DNA of 64,000 nucleotides from Bordetella sp. H567 (GCF_001704295.1 NZ_CP012334.1:3112084-3176083), one strand, 5' to 3'; numbered from the stretch's first letter, positions 54,166 to 62,978 are shown. Notes: generated by a model not told the origin, from the letters alone. Numbers and translations are program-made.

Positions 54166-56588
54166 ACGCGATGTATCGCTTTGACGAGCAATCCGGGGGT
54201 GCCAGTGGCGTCCGAGCGGCAAAGGATGCGCCGCTCCCCGCTGGCCCGGCGCCCACCGCGCAGGGCGAAGGCAAGATCGGCCGTCGGATCGAACGCGTCG
54301 AAGACGGCCCACTGTTACGCGGCAAAGGCAGATACGTCGGCGACGTGGACGTGCCGGGCGGACTGCACGCGGCCTTCGTGCGCAGCCCGCATGCGCACGC
54401 CACCCTGCTCGCTATCGATACGGCCGCGGCACTGAAGCGCGAAGGGGTCGTGGCCGTGCTCACGGCAACCGACATGTCGCGCTATCTGACAAACCTGCGC
54501 ATGCCGCTGGGCTTTCCCACCACCGCCCTGCCGACCGGCATCACGCCATTTGTCCTCACGCCGAAGGAAGTCTGCTTCGTCGGCGAAGCCGTGGCGATGG
54601 TGATCGCCACCAGCCGCTATGCCGCGGAGGACGGCGCGGGCGATGTCCAGGTCGACTACGCAGTGCTGCCAGCCGTCTCCGACTGCCGCCAGGCGCTGGA
54701 ACCGCAAGCGCCCCGCGTGCGGACCGACTTTCCGGATAACGCGCTCACCCGCTTCACGGTGGCCTACGGTGACTGCGACCAGGCCTTCGCGCAGGCCGCG
54801 CACGTGTTCAAGGATACGTTGCACCAGCACCGCGGCGGCGCCCACCCGATGGAAGGCCGCGGCGTGGTGGCCGAATACGACGAATTGCGCGATACGCTGA
54901 CCGTGTGGTCTTCCACGCAGATGGCGCACGAGCTGCAGTTCACGCTGGCGGAACTGCTGGGCGTGGCCGAGACGCGCATTCGCGTCATCGCGCCCGACGT
55001 CGGCGGCGGCTTCGGCGCCAAGTTCCTTATCTACCCAGAGGAAATCGCGATAGCCGCGGCGGCGTTGCATCTGCGCCAGCCGGTCAAATGGATCGAAGAC
55101 CGCGTAGAACACTTCCTGTGTTCCATCCAGGAAAGAGACCAGTTCTGGGACGTGGAAATCGCGGTCGACGCGCACGCGCGCGTGCTGGGCATACGCGGCC
55201 ACATGGTTCATGACCAGGGCGCGTATACCCCTCAGGGCATCAACTGCCCCTACAACGCGGTGACGGGCGTCACGGGACCCTATGTTGTGCCCAACTTCAG
55301 CATCGATGCCGTGGTGGCGCAGACGAACAAGGTCTACACCATTCCGGTGCGCGGCGCCGGCTATCCCGAAGGCGCTTTCGTCATGGAGCGCTTGCTGGAC
55401 CGCGTCGCCCAAGGGATGGAGCTGGACCGCGCCGAAGTGCGGCGCCGCAACCTGGTGACGGTCGACAAGCTGCCCTACGTCAAGCCGCTCAAGCAGCGTT
55501 CGGGCAAGGCCATCACGCTCGATACCGGCGATTACGTGGCAAGCCAGGAAACCGTGCTTCGCGCCATCGACTACGCCGGATTCGCGACGCGCAAGGCGCT
55601 GGCGCGGACGCAGGGCCGCCATATCGGCATCGGCCTGGCCAACGCGGTAAAGGGGACCGGCCGCGGCCCATTCGAATCCGCGTCGGTCAGGATTTCCGCC
55701 ACCGGCCACATCAGCGCCGCGACCGGCGCCATGGCGATGGGTCAGGGAATGCGTACCGCCATGGCGCAGATCGTCGCCGACGTTCTGGGCGTGGAGGTAC
55801 GGGATGTGCAAGTAACATCAGGCGACACGTCGTCCATTTCGATGGGTATCGGCGGGTTCGCCAGCCGCCAGACCGTCACGGGCGGCTCTTCGATGCTTCT
55901 GGCCGCGCGCCAGGTCGAAGCGAAGGCGCGCAAGGTCGCCGCTCACCTGTTGAACGTAGGCGAAGATGCCCTGGAGGTGCGCAACGGCAAGGTCCAGTTG
56001 CGCAGCGACGCCGAAAAGTCGGTGACCTTGGCTCAGATCGCCCGCACCCTGCGCGGCATCCCCGGCTATGACCTTCCCGCTGGCGCCGGCGCGGGGCTGG
56101 AAGCGACCGTGTGCTGGGAACCGGAGGCCATGACCTACGCCAATGCCTGCCATGCCTGCGAAGTGGAGGTCGACGTCGACACCGGCAACGTGACGATACT
56201 GCGGTACATTGCGTTGCAGGATTGCGGCCGGCTGATCAACCCGCTCATCGTCGAGGGACAGGTACACGGTGGCATCGTACATGGCATCGGCAACGCGCTG
56301 TTCGAGTACATGCGCTACGACCACAACGCGCAGCCGCTAACGACGACATTCGCGGACTATTTACTGCCTACGTCCACCGAGATCCCGCATCTGGAATTGA
56401 TTTTCACGCAAAGTCCCACCGACACCAATCCGCTTGGCGTCAAGGGCGTGGGCGAAGTGGGCACGATTCCCGTCACGGCCGCCATCGCATCGGCGATCGA
56501 CGACGCCTTGTCGGAGTTCGGCATGCATGTGAGCGCCATCCCGGTGGATCCCGTTCAACTGGTGCGGCAGATGGAACAGGCCGCCTGA
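54162..56588 (+). CDS. molybdenum hydroxylase large subunit (form II CoxL type)
   Basis: Molybdopterin-binding subunit of 808 residues. APDVGGGFGAKF and GVKGVGEVG (catalytic Glu 765) are present. The active-site loop near residue 393 reads VRGAGYPEGAF instead of the AYRCSFR of CO dehydrogenase, so CO oxidation is excluded and hydroxylation of an organic ring is expected. Its stop ends the plus-strand operon, with a palindromic terminator behind it. Confidence 0.94.
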   Translation: MNAMYRFDEQSGGASGVRAAKDAPLPAGPAPTAQGEGKIGRRIERVEDGPLLRGKGRYVGDVDVPGGLHAAFVRSPHAHATLLAIDTAAALKREGVVAVLTATDMSRYLTNLRMPLGFPTTALPTGITPFVLTPKEVCFVGEAVAMVIATSRYAAEDGAGDVQVDYAVLPAVSDCRQALEPQAPRVRTDFPDNALTRFTVAYGDCDQAFAQAAHVFKDTLHQHRGGAHPMEGRGVVAEYDELRDTLTVWSSTQMAHELQFTLAELLGVAETRIRVIAPDVGGGFGAKFLIYPEEIAIAAAALHLRQPVKWIEDRVEHFLCSIQERDQFWDVEIAVDAHARVLGIRGHMVHDQGAYTPQGINCPYNAVTGVTGPYVVPNFSIDAVVAQTNKVYTIPVRGAGYPEGAFVMERLLDRVAQGMELDRAEVRRRNLVTVDKLPYVKPLKQRSGKAITLDTGDYVASQETVLRAIDYAGFATRKALARTQGRHIGIGLANAVKGTGRGPFESASVRISATGHISAATGAMAMGQGMRTAMAQIVADVLGVEVRDVQVTSGDTSSISMGIGGFASRQTVTGGSSMLLAARQVEAKARKVAAHLLNVGEDALEVRNGKVQLRSDAEKSVTLAQIARTLRGIPGYDLPAGAGAGLEATVCWEPEAMTYANACHACEVEVDVDTGNVTILRYIALQDCGRLINPLIVEGQVHGGIVHGIGNALFEYMRYDHNAQPLTTTFADYLLPTSTEIPHLELIFTQSPTDTNPLGVKGVGEVGTIPVTAAIASAIDDALSEFGMHVSAIPVDPVQLVRQMEQAA

Positions 56589-56604
56589 AACGGCCGATGC
56601 GCGT

Positions 56605-56626
56605 GCCGACGCGGCGCCGCGTCGGC
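56605..56626. terminator. bidirectional palindromic terminator between coxL and coxG
   Basis: Perfect 11-bp inverted repeat, arms GCCGACGCGGC and GCCGCGTCGGC with no spacer, exactly between two convergent genes. It lacks T runs, but the position and stem strength suit a shared transcription end. Confidence 0.6.
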
Positions 56627-56646
56627 CGCCGACACGCCAGCATGCG

Positions 56647-57327
56647 TCAATGCGCGCCGATGATGTAGCCGATCGCCAGGCAGGCCGATGCGATAGCGAC
56701 CACGGCGATCGCCTGCCAGACCCGCAATTCCCGCAGAATGTCGCGGACCGTAGCCGATGGAGGACTGTCATTCGCCAGGACGGGGGCGAGATCCGCGCCG
56801 GCTGCCTTGCCGGGTCGCGCCGGGAGAACGGCGGCCTCGGGCGCGGCGCATACCGGATGGCCATCCGCCGACGGGCGCGGGGACTGACCCTCCGCGAAGC
56901 AGCCCTTGAACCGGTGGAAGAATTCAGCCGCCATTTTTTTTGCCACGCCATCGATAAGCCGCGACCCGACCTGCGCCAGTTTGCCGGTCACTTCCGCATT
57001 GGCGGTGTAGGCCAGCAGCGTGCCATCATCGGCCGGCGCCAGCGCCACGGAAGCCGAACCCCTGCCGAAACCCGCGGCGCCGCCCGATCCTTCGAAGGAA
57101 AGGGAGTAGGCGCGCGGCGGATCGGCGTCGTTGATGGCCAACCTGCCATGGAAGCGTGCCTTGATGGGACCGACAGCCGCAAGCATGCTGACGCGGTACT
57201 CGTTATCCGACTGTCTCTCTATCGAATCGCAACCGGGGATACAGGTCTTCAGTACAGCGGGGTCGTTCAATGCAGCCCAGACGGCGCCCTGCGAGGCAGG
57301 GATGCGCTGTTCGCCGGTTAGTTCCAT
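56647..57327 (-). CDS. CoxG/SRPBCC protein with C-terminal membrane anchor
   Basis: Protein of 226 residues. Residues 1-145 form an SRPBCC/CoxG domain (ELTGEQRIPASQGAVWAALNDP, LKTCIPGCDSIE, GSRLIDGVAKKMAAEFF). A Pro/Ala linker leads to a C-terminal helix (about 202-222) that should anchor it in the membrane. In Oligotropha CoxG recruits CO dehydrogenase to the membrane, so a similar role for this hydroxylase is likely. It converges with coxL and has its own promoter with operator copy c. Confidence 0.9.
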   Translation of the reverse strand: MELTGEQRIPASQGAVWAALNDPAVLKTCIPGCDSIERQSDNEYRVSMLAAVGPIKARFHGRLAINDADPPRAYSLSFEGSGGAAGFGRGSASVALAPADDGTLLAYTANAEVTGKLAQVGSRLIDGVAKKMAAEFFHRFKGCFAEGQSPRPSADGHPVCAAPEAAVLPARPGKAAGADLAPVLANDSPPSATVRDILRELRVWQAIAVVAIASACLAIGYIIGAH

Positions 57328-57358
57328 TGCCGCTTGCTCCGGGTCGTTGAAGCCAATC

Positions 57359-57387
57359 ACTCTAGGTTATCTTGACCATACAGTCAA
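57359..57387 (-). promoter_or_regulatory. coxG promoter with TetR-type operator copy c
   Basis: On the minus strand, -35 TTGACT (57387-57382), 17-base spacer and -10 TAGAGT (57364-57359). The operator TTGACCA-TA-CAGTCAA (57372-57387) overlaps the -35 and spacer, so repression is expected. Confidence 0.6.
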
Positions 57388-57674
57388 CAAACAGTGAAAT
57401 TATCCCTGCCTTGGTGCCTGTTGCCGTCCACCCGCCATGTGAGGCCCCACCCCGGTGCTGGGGGCCGGGCCAGCGCCGCCGGCACGGCATGGTAGCAGCG
57501 GCGAGTTTTGGGATATTTCGGAGTAGATAGAAGAACTTATAAGATCTCAGCCGCCGCTGGGCCGGGCACCCCTCGCGCGCGCCCAGCGCCGGAATTCACG
57601 CCATCGAGAAGTCCGACATGGCCGCCAATCAGGGTAAACACTGCGTCGCCTGAACGCCTTTTACCTTGTGTTGA

Positions 57675-57690
57675 TTAACCATGTAGTCAA
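57675..57690. promoter_or_regulatory. TetR-type operator copy d, upstream of the ABC operon
   Basis: TTAACCA-TG-TAGTCAA, one base off the shared palindrome. A possible -35 TTGATT begins at 57671. It lies 60 bases before the binding-protein gene. Confidence 0.55.
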
Positions 57691-57750
57691 TACTTTCGAT
57701 ACCGCCGCATCGACCATGGCGTGGACTTCGTTCGATATCACGAGGGGCAT

Positions 57751-58740
57751 ATGAAAACCGCAAGCTTCCTGCAGCGCGCCATCATGGGCGCGGCGATCTG
57801 TGTAAGCCTGGCGTCCGGCGCCACCGCTGCCGCGGCCGACAAACTCAAGATTGTCTTCCCGACGTCGTCCGCCACCCTGGCCCTGCCCTACCTGGTGGCG
57901 CAGAAAAAGGGTTGGCTGGATGCCGAAGCCATCCAGGTCAGCGGCGATTCCAACGCCGTGCGCGCCCTGCTCGCGGGAACGGGCGATGTCGCCATCGTCG
58001 GTGCGTTCAACGCCTTCGCCGCCGCCGGCGAGGGCGCGAAGTTCAAGGCCATCGGCAGCTGGCAAGGCGTCAATGACTACGAGCTGATCGTCGCCACCGA
58101 CATTGGCGGCATGAAGGAGATCGAAGGAAAGATTTTCGCCGGCACCGGCCCTGGCGGACCGCCTGAAGAATTCAGCAAGCTGCTGTTCCGCAAGAACGGC
58201 GTGGACATTTCCAGGATACGGTTCATAGCGGTATCAGGCGGGCATGCGAACATCGTCCAGGCGTTGCTGGCCGGCCGCGCATCGGCGGGCATGGTCAACA
58301 CCATCAGCGCCGTAACGGGCGTGCGCACCGGCAAGGTGAAGATCCTGGTCAGCATGGCCGCGGCATACCCGCAAATCGGCTACGTCTACAACCTGGTGCG
58401 CGACGATCGCATCGACGATCCCGCCCTGAAGCCGAAACTGCAGCAGCTGACGACCGCCGGCATCAAGGCATCCCGCTACATCATGGATCACCCCGACGAA
58501 GCGGTGCAGATTCTTGTGCAGCGCTATCCCGAACTGGATCCCGCCTTGGCTGCCGACGTGGTGCAGGAACTGAACCGCAACAAGGTGTGGGGCATGGATG
58601 GCGGAATCTCCAAGGAACAGGTCGACGCCACGCTGGATATTTTCAAAAGCACCGGCATGCTGAAGGCGGATGTCGATCCCAACCGGCTCTTCGACTACCG
58701 CTTCATCGATGCCGCACTCAAAGAACTCGGAGGGAAATAA
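57751..58740 (+). CDS. NitT/TauT-type ABC substrate-binding protein
   Basis: Periplasmic protein of 329 residues with a signal peptide ending near residue 30 (TAAAAD). Segments IVFPTSSATLALPYLVAQKKGWL and GDVAIVGAFNAFAAA are of the NMT1/THI5-like class. GAGGGG precedes the ATG. It heads a binding protein-ATPase-permease-dehydrogenase operon. Cargo probably a small organic acid linked to the hydroxylase pathway; this is inferred from shared operators. Confidence 0.92.
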   Translation: MKTASFLQRAIMGAAICVSLASGATAAAADKLKIVFPTSSATLALPYLVAQKKGWLDAEAIQVSGDSNAVRALLAGTGDVAIVGAFNAFAAAGEGAKFKAIGSWQGVNDYELIVATDIGGMKEIEGKIFAGTGPGGPPEEFSKLLFRKNGVDISRIRFIAVSGGHANIVQALLAGRASAGMVNTISAVTGVRTGKVKILVSMAAAYPQIGYVYNLVRDDRIDDPALKPKLQQLTTAGIKASRYIMDHPDEAVQILVQRYPELDPALAADVVQELNRNKVWGMDGGISKEQVDATLDIFKSTGMLKADVDPNRLFDYRFIDAALKELGGK

Positions 58741-58741
58741 C

Positions 58742-59599
58742 ATGGGAAGTCTGTCGGTGCTAAGAGCCGATGGCGCCAGGACGGCCGATGCGAGCGCCAC
58801 AGCCGGCGCCGCCGCGCCCATGGTGGACATCCGGGGCCTGAGCAAGCATTACTTCGTGCGCGACGCGGACAACGGCGGCGCGCCCCGGCGCATTATCGCG
58901 CTGGACAAGGTCGACGCCACCATCGCGCGAGGCGAATTCATCTCGCTGCTGGGTCCCAGCGGCTGCGGCAAGACAACCTTGCTACGCATCGCAGCGGGGC
59001 TCACGCAATGGGCCGAGGGTTCCATCTCCATCGGCGGCCAACCGGTGAATGGACCGCGCAAGGATGCCTGCATGGTGTTCCAGCACTTCGGCCTGCTGCC
59101 CTGGCGCAGCGTCATCGCGAACGTCGGGTTCCCGCTGGAACTGGACGGGGTATCCGCCAGGGAACGCAACGACCGCGGCATGGAACTGCTGCAACTTGTC
59201 GGTCTGACCAAGTATGCCTCGCATTACCCGCATGAATTGTCCGGTGGCATGCAGCAACGCGTGGCGATCGCGCGCGCCCTGATGCGTAGCCCCAAGGTCC
59301 TTTTCATGGATGAACCTTTCGGCGCGCTGGATGCGCAAACGCGCGAGAAATTGCAGGAAGACTTCCTGAAGATCTGGGCCAATATCGGCACGACCGTACT
59401 GTTCGTCACGCACAGCATCGACGAGGCCTTGGTCCTGTCCGACCGCATTTTTGTTTTCACGCCCAGCCCCGGACGCCTGAAGGCCATCGTGGATTCGCCC
59501 TTGAAGGGCGAACGGCTGGGCGGCGACCCGCGCGAGCATCGCGCCTATGGCGAAGCACGCCATGAATTGCGCCGCATGTTGATGGAGAGCCCCGAATGA
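58742..59599 (+). CDS. NitT/TauT-type ABC transporter ATPase
   Basis: ATPase of 285 residues. Walker A GPSGCGKTTLLR near residue 71, signature LSGGMQQRV, Walker B VLFMDEPFGALD. About 25 extra Ala/Gly-rich residues precede the domain. It starts 1 base after the binding-protein stop and overlaps the permease as ATGA. Confidence 0.93.
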   Translation: MGSLSVLRADGARTADASATAGAAAPMVDIRGLSKHYFVRDADNGGAPRRIIALDKVDATIARGEFISLLGPSGCGKTTLLRIAAGLTQWAEGSISIGGQPVNGPRKDACMVFQHFGLLPWRSVIANVGFPLELDGVSARERNDRGMELLQLVGLTKYASHYPHELSGGMQQRVAIARALMRSPKVLFMDEPFGALDAQTREKLQEDFLKIWANIGTTVLFVTHSIDEALVLSDRIFVFTPSPGRLKAIVDSPLKGERLGGDPREHRAYGEARHELRRMLMESPE

Positions 59600-60429
59600 T
59601 GAGCCCCGCCGCTACCGCTTCCAAGCAGCGCGCCGCGACCGACGCGCGCCCAGCCGGCCCCGCATGGTGGGTCGCCCACCCCAATATCGTCCGCGCCGTC
59701 TCCGTCGCGGTTTTCCTGCTGCTGTGGGAGTACTTCGGACGCAGAATCGATCCGCTGTTCCTGGCGCCGCCCAGCCGCATCTTCGCCGCGGCCGTGGAAC
59801 TGACGAACAACGGCGAGCTGGGCAGAGCCCTGATGGCGACCCTATACCCGTTCATCATCGGCATGATCATCAGCGTTATCGCGGGCGTCGTGCTGGGCAT
59901 CGCGATGGCGCAATCGCGGCTGTTCGAATACATCATCGACCCGTTCGTCAACGCCTTCTACGCCATACCGCGAATCGCGCTGGTGCCGCTCATCATGCTT
60001 TGGGCAGGCTTGGACACGACGGGCAAAATCGTGATCCTGGTTTCCAACGCGGTTTTCCCCGTCATCATCAATACATACGCCGGCATCCGCGACGTCCGCG
60101 GGTCCATACTCGAGGTGGGCAAGGCATATGGCGCCACGCGGCAACAGATATTCTTCAAAATCCTGCTGCCATCCGCCGTGCCATTCATCATGACCGGAAT
60201 CCGGCTGACGGTCGGCCAGGCCATCATCGGCATCATCGTGGCCGAATTCCTGACAGCTCAAACCGGACTGGGCGGCATGATTGTCTACTACGCCAATCTG
60301 TTCGCCACCGCCAAGCTGTTCGTGCCCATCATCGTCATCGGCGTACTGGGCGTGGCATTGACCGAACTGGTGCAGTTCGTCGAGCGCCGCTTCTCGCGCT
60401 GGCGCAAGCTGGAGCAGGATCGTGGCTGA
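59596..60429 (+). CDS. NitT/TauT-type ABC transporter permease
   Basis: Membrane protein of 277 residues with about six helices. EAA loop EVGKAYGATRQQIFFKILLPSAVPF is typical of the SsuC/TauC family. ATG 59596 (or 59599) overlaps the ATPase stop; its end overlaps the next gene by 8 bases. Confidence 0.93.
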   Translation: MMSPAATASKQRAATDARPAGPAWWVAHPNIVRAVSVAVFLLLWEYFGRRIDPLFLAPPSRIFAAAVELTNNGELGRALMATLYPFIIGMIISVIAGVVLGIAMAQSRLFEYIIDPFVNAFYAIPRIALVPLIMLWAGLDTTGKIVILVSNAVFPVIINTYAGIRDVRGSILEVGKAYGATRQQIFFKILLPSAVPFIMTGIRLTVGQAIIGIIVAEFLTAQTGLGGMIVYYANLFATAKLFVPIIVIGVLGVALTELVQFVERRFSRWRKLEQDRG

Positions 60430-61246
60430 GCGCGGCCAACCTCGCGGGCCGCAGCGCATCGCCTTGATCGGCTATGGCGCGATGGGCGGACACGTCCATC
60501 GCGCGCTCGAGGGCGACAAACACGTGCGCATCACCCATGTGGTCGTGCCGCCGGATAAAGTCGCCGCCACCCAGACCAGGCTGGACGGCAAGGCCACGGT
60601 GACCGACCGCATGGACGGCATCGAAGACCAAGTGGATTTCGCGCTGGAGTGCGCGGGGCACCAGGCGGTGGCCGAAACCGTGCCGCAACTGCTGATGCGC
60701 GGCGTGGACGTCATCATCGCCTCCGTCGGCGCGCTCAGCCGGGCCGGCCTGGCGGAATCCCTGGAGGCAGCCGCGCTGCGAGGCGGCGCACAGCTTGCGC
60801 TGGTGCCCGGTGCCGTTGCCGGCGTGGACGCGCTGGCCGCGGCGCGGCAACAGGGACTGCAGTCGGTGGAATATACGGGCCGCAAGTCACCGGTTGGATG
60901 GCGCGGCACGCCTGCCGAAATGGCGTTGGACCTGGACGCACTGACCGTCGCCACAGCCTTCTTCGAAGGAAGCGCGCGCGAGGCCGCGGCTCTCTACCCC
61001 AAGAATGCCAACGTGGCGGCCATGGTGGGACTGGCGGGCATCGGCCTGGACCGCACCCGCGTGACGCTGATCGCGGACCCCGCGGCCGTGCTCAACAACC
61101 ACAGGATCGTGGCGCGCGGGGAATTTGGCGAGCTCGATGTGCGGACGGCCGGCGCTACGCTGGCGGACAATCCCAAAACATCGATGCTGGCGGCGCTGTC
61201 TATCGTGCGCGCCGTCCGCAACCGCGTGGCCGGCATCGTGATCTGA
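60422..61246 (+). CDS. L-aspartate dehydrogenase-like protein
   Basis: Oxidoreductase of 274 residues with an N-terminal Rossmann domain (RIALIGYGAMGGHVHRAL) and a C-terminal DUF108 domain with GRKSPVGWRGTPAE and VLNNHRIVARGEFGEL (conserved His). Known members convert aspartate to iminoaspartate/oxaloacetate with NAD(P). The GTG start at 60422 overlaps the permease by 8 bases. In a catabolic operon it may act on a pathway amino or keto acid rather than serve NAD synthesis. Confidence 0.9.
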   Translation: MAERGQPRGPQRIALIGYGAMGGHVHRALEGDKHVRITHVVVPPDKVAATQTRLDGKATVTDRMDGIEDQVDFALECAGHQAVAETVPQLLMRGVDVIIASVGALSRAGLAESLEAAALRGGAQLALVPGAVAGVDALAAARQQGLQSVEYTGRKSPVGWRGTPAEMALDLDALTVATAFFEGSAREAAALYPKNANVAAMVGLAGIGLDRTRVTLIADPAAVLNNHRIVARGEFGELDVRTAGATLADNPKTSMLAALSIVRAVRNRVAGIVI

Positions 61247-61260
61247 TACCCGATATTTTC

Positions 61261-61962
61261 CTAGCGCGCGGCGGAAGGCGCCGCGTCGACCCGTAGATAA
61301 CGCAGCACCATTTCGGCTGCGTGATCCAGGCGCTGCTTGATGCGCTGCGCCGTCATCAAACGCTGGCCGAAAATCGCCTCGAAGGTGTAGCGGTTGCTGA
61401 CGTAGTGCGCCGTCAACGAAGTGATCGAAATATACAGGTCCACCGCATCGATGTTTTCGCGGAACAGCCCTTCCTGCTGGCCACGCTGCAGCAGGCCGCG
61501 GATGGTATCGAGCAGCGGGTTGTACATCTCGCGTATCGTCGCGGAAGTGACGATGTGCTTGCCCTGGTTCAGGTTTTCACTGGCCAGAATGCGCTGGAAT
61601 TCCGGAAATCGCACCCAGACCTGCCCGGTAAACACGACCAGCCGTCGCATTCCATCCACGGGATCCATGCCGCGTATCTGCAGATCCTTCTGGCGCGAGC
61701 GGATAGCGTCGTAGGTATATTCCAGCACCGCCGTGAACAAATCGTCCTTGTTCCCGAAGTGGTGATACAGCACGTTCTTGTTGATGCCCGCGCGCAGCGC
61801 GATTTCGTCGACCCGGCCGCCGTCGTAGCCCTTGCTGGAGAATTCCGCCAGCGCTGCCTGGATAATGGTCTCACGCGTTTTGCGAGAGCTTTCTCGGCGA
61901 ACCACCGGCCGCGCTTTATCGCGCGCCGGGCGTGCCTCGGTCTGAGCGTCTTGGGAAGTCAT
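61261..61962 (-). CDS. TetR family transcriptional regulator
   Basis: Regulator of 233 residues. The helix-turn-helix covers about residues 30-76 (ETIIQAALAEFSSKGYDGGRVDEIALRAGINKNVLYHHFGNKDDL) and a ligand-binding helical domain follows, with a conserved MDPVDGMRRLVVFTGQVWVRFPEF stretch. It lies downstream of the cupin gene and may share its promoter and operator e, giving autoregulation. Best candidate to bind the 16-bp palindromes at 49183, 49289, 57372, 57675 and 62695. Confidence 0.93.
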   Translation of the reverse strand: MTSQDAQTEARPARDKARPVVRRESSRKTRETIIQAALAEFSSKGYDGGRVDEIALRAGINKNVLYHHFGNKDDLFTAVLEYTYDAIRSRQKDLQIRGMDPVDGMRRLVVFTGQVWVRFPEFQRILASENLNQGKHIVTSATIREMYNPLLDTIRGLLQRGQQEGLFRENIDAVDLYISITSLTAHYVSNRYTFEAIFGQRLMTAQRIKQRLDHAAEMVLRYLRVDAAPSAAR

Positions 61963-62081
61963 GTCGACGTCTTGGTGGTCTTGCTTGATGGCCCGGCGAC
62001 ATGCGGCCGGAAGGACGGCGGCAGCGCCGAAGCGTCGGCCTGCCGCCATTCTAGACGAGATTGCAAGTGGCCAAGGCGCCG

Positions 62082-62621
62082 TTACGAAAGATGAGTCGGG
62101 TCCAGGTGCGCCGAACGCCGCTTGTACAGGTCGTCATCGGCATAACCCATGGTTTCGGGACGCGCGCGTCCCAACATGACCTGGAAGTAGACCGGCTCAA
62201 GGCTGCGGTTTTCATAGCCGTGGATGACGCCGGGGGGACACGCGATGCACTCCCAGGGCCCCAGACGCGTCCAGCGCTGGTGGCCGTCTTCGTCCTGGAT
62301 GAAGACGTCCAGAAACCCCTGGAGCACGAAGAAGACTTCCTCGACTTCGTGCGTATGAGCGGCATTGCCCTGCCCCGGGTTCACGAACATGATGCTTAGC
62401 GTAAAGCCGCGCGCCGGGATCACGCTGGTATCGCCCACCTTGCCCGAGCCGCCCGCGCCGATGAAGCGGTGCTGTGCACGCTTGTAGCCCTCGATCCTGG
62501 CGTCCTCGAACGCGTTCCAATCCGGCACCCGGTTGGAGAAACGCGCGATGTACTTCTGTTCGATTTCTTCCAGCGTGGCGTTGGCCAATTCGGGGGGTCG
62601 CGGATGACGGGCGATAGCCAT
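62082..62621 (-). CDS. cupin-domain protein
   Basis: Single cupin of 179 residues. Metal ligands His 89, His 91, Glu 95 (HTHEVEE) and His 134 (PPGVIHGYEN) are complete. Could be a dioxygenase, isomerase or ligand-binding protein; the helical N-terminus (LEEIEQKYIARF) is not diagnostic. It is the first gene after operator e, ahead of tetR. In a hydroxylase-decarboxylase pathway a role in ring or keto-acid chemistry is possible but unproven. Confidence 0.88.
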   Translation of the reverse strand: MAIARHPRPPELANATLEEIEQKYIARFSNRVPDWNAFEDARIEGYKRAQHRFIGAGGSGKVGDTSVIPARGFTLSIMFVNPGQGNAAHTHEVEEVFFVLQGFLDVFIQDEDGHQRWTRLGPWECIACPPGVIHGYENRSLEPVYFQVMLGRARPETMGYADDDLYKRRSAHLDPTHLS

Positions 62622-62689
62622 TACATGGACTCCAAGGTGGGGGGTTCTCGTCGCCTTGCGGGCGGCATCGGTATGTCGGCCAGATTAAT

Positions 62690-62715
62690 AAAAATTGACT
62701 AAATAGTCAATTTTT
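62690..62715. promoter_or_regulatory. TetR-type operator copy e, upstream of cupin-tetR
   Basis: Best copy of the shared palindrome: TTGACTA-AA-TAGTCAA (62695-62710), extended by AAAAA and TTTTT to 12-bp arms with no mismatch. On the minus strand TTGACT can act as -35 with a weak -10 (TAATCT) 17 bases on, so the operator covers the promoter of the cupin gene. Confidence 0.7.
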
Positions 62716-62978
62716 GGCTTGAGCCTGGCGCGACGAAGCCGCTTCAGCGCGGGATATCCCCTACGGAATTACGGATCCAGTTAGGAAGAGGTTAAAAATT
62801 AGACTGTTTGGACAGGTAGAGAAACAGGTGCACCCGCTGTTTCCGACGCGTGCGCCCCCCCGACTGAAGAGATGGCGCGCGATGGCCCGTGGTCCGCGGG
62901 CGCACTGGGCGCCGCGAACTAGCCGATGATTTTTTTGGGTGGAGGCGGCGGTCGCGGGCAGCGCGGCCGCAGAGAAAG

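Larger units (their letters stand above)
57328..57750. other. 423-base divergent control region between coxG and the ABC operon
   Basis: No gene. It contains operator copies c (57372-57387) and d (57675-57690) near its two ends. A 7-base inverted pair AGCGGCG / CGCCGCT flanks an AT-rich patch near 57510-57555, function unknown. Confidence 0.6.

Noticed and set aside
52790-56588. Carbon monoxide dehydrogenase operon
   Set aside because: Gene order is CoxMSL-like but the large subunit lacks the AYRCSFR loop needed for CO oxidation.
62929-62935. T run suggesting a plus-strand terminator
   Set aside because: No adequate stem lies directly before it and no plus-strand gene ends there.
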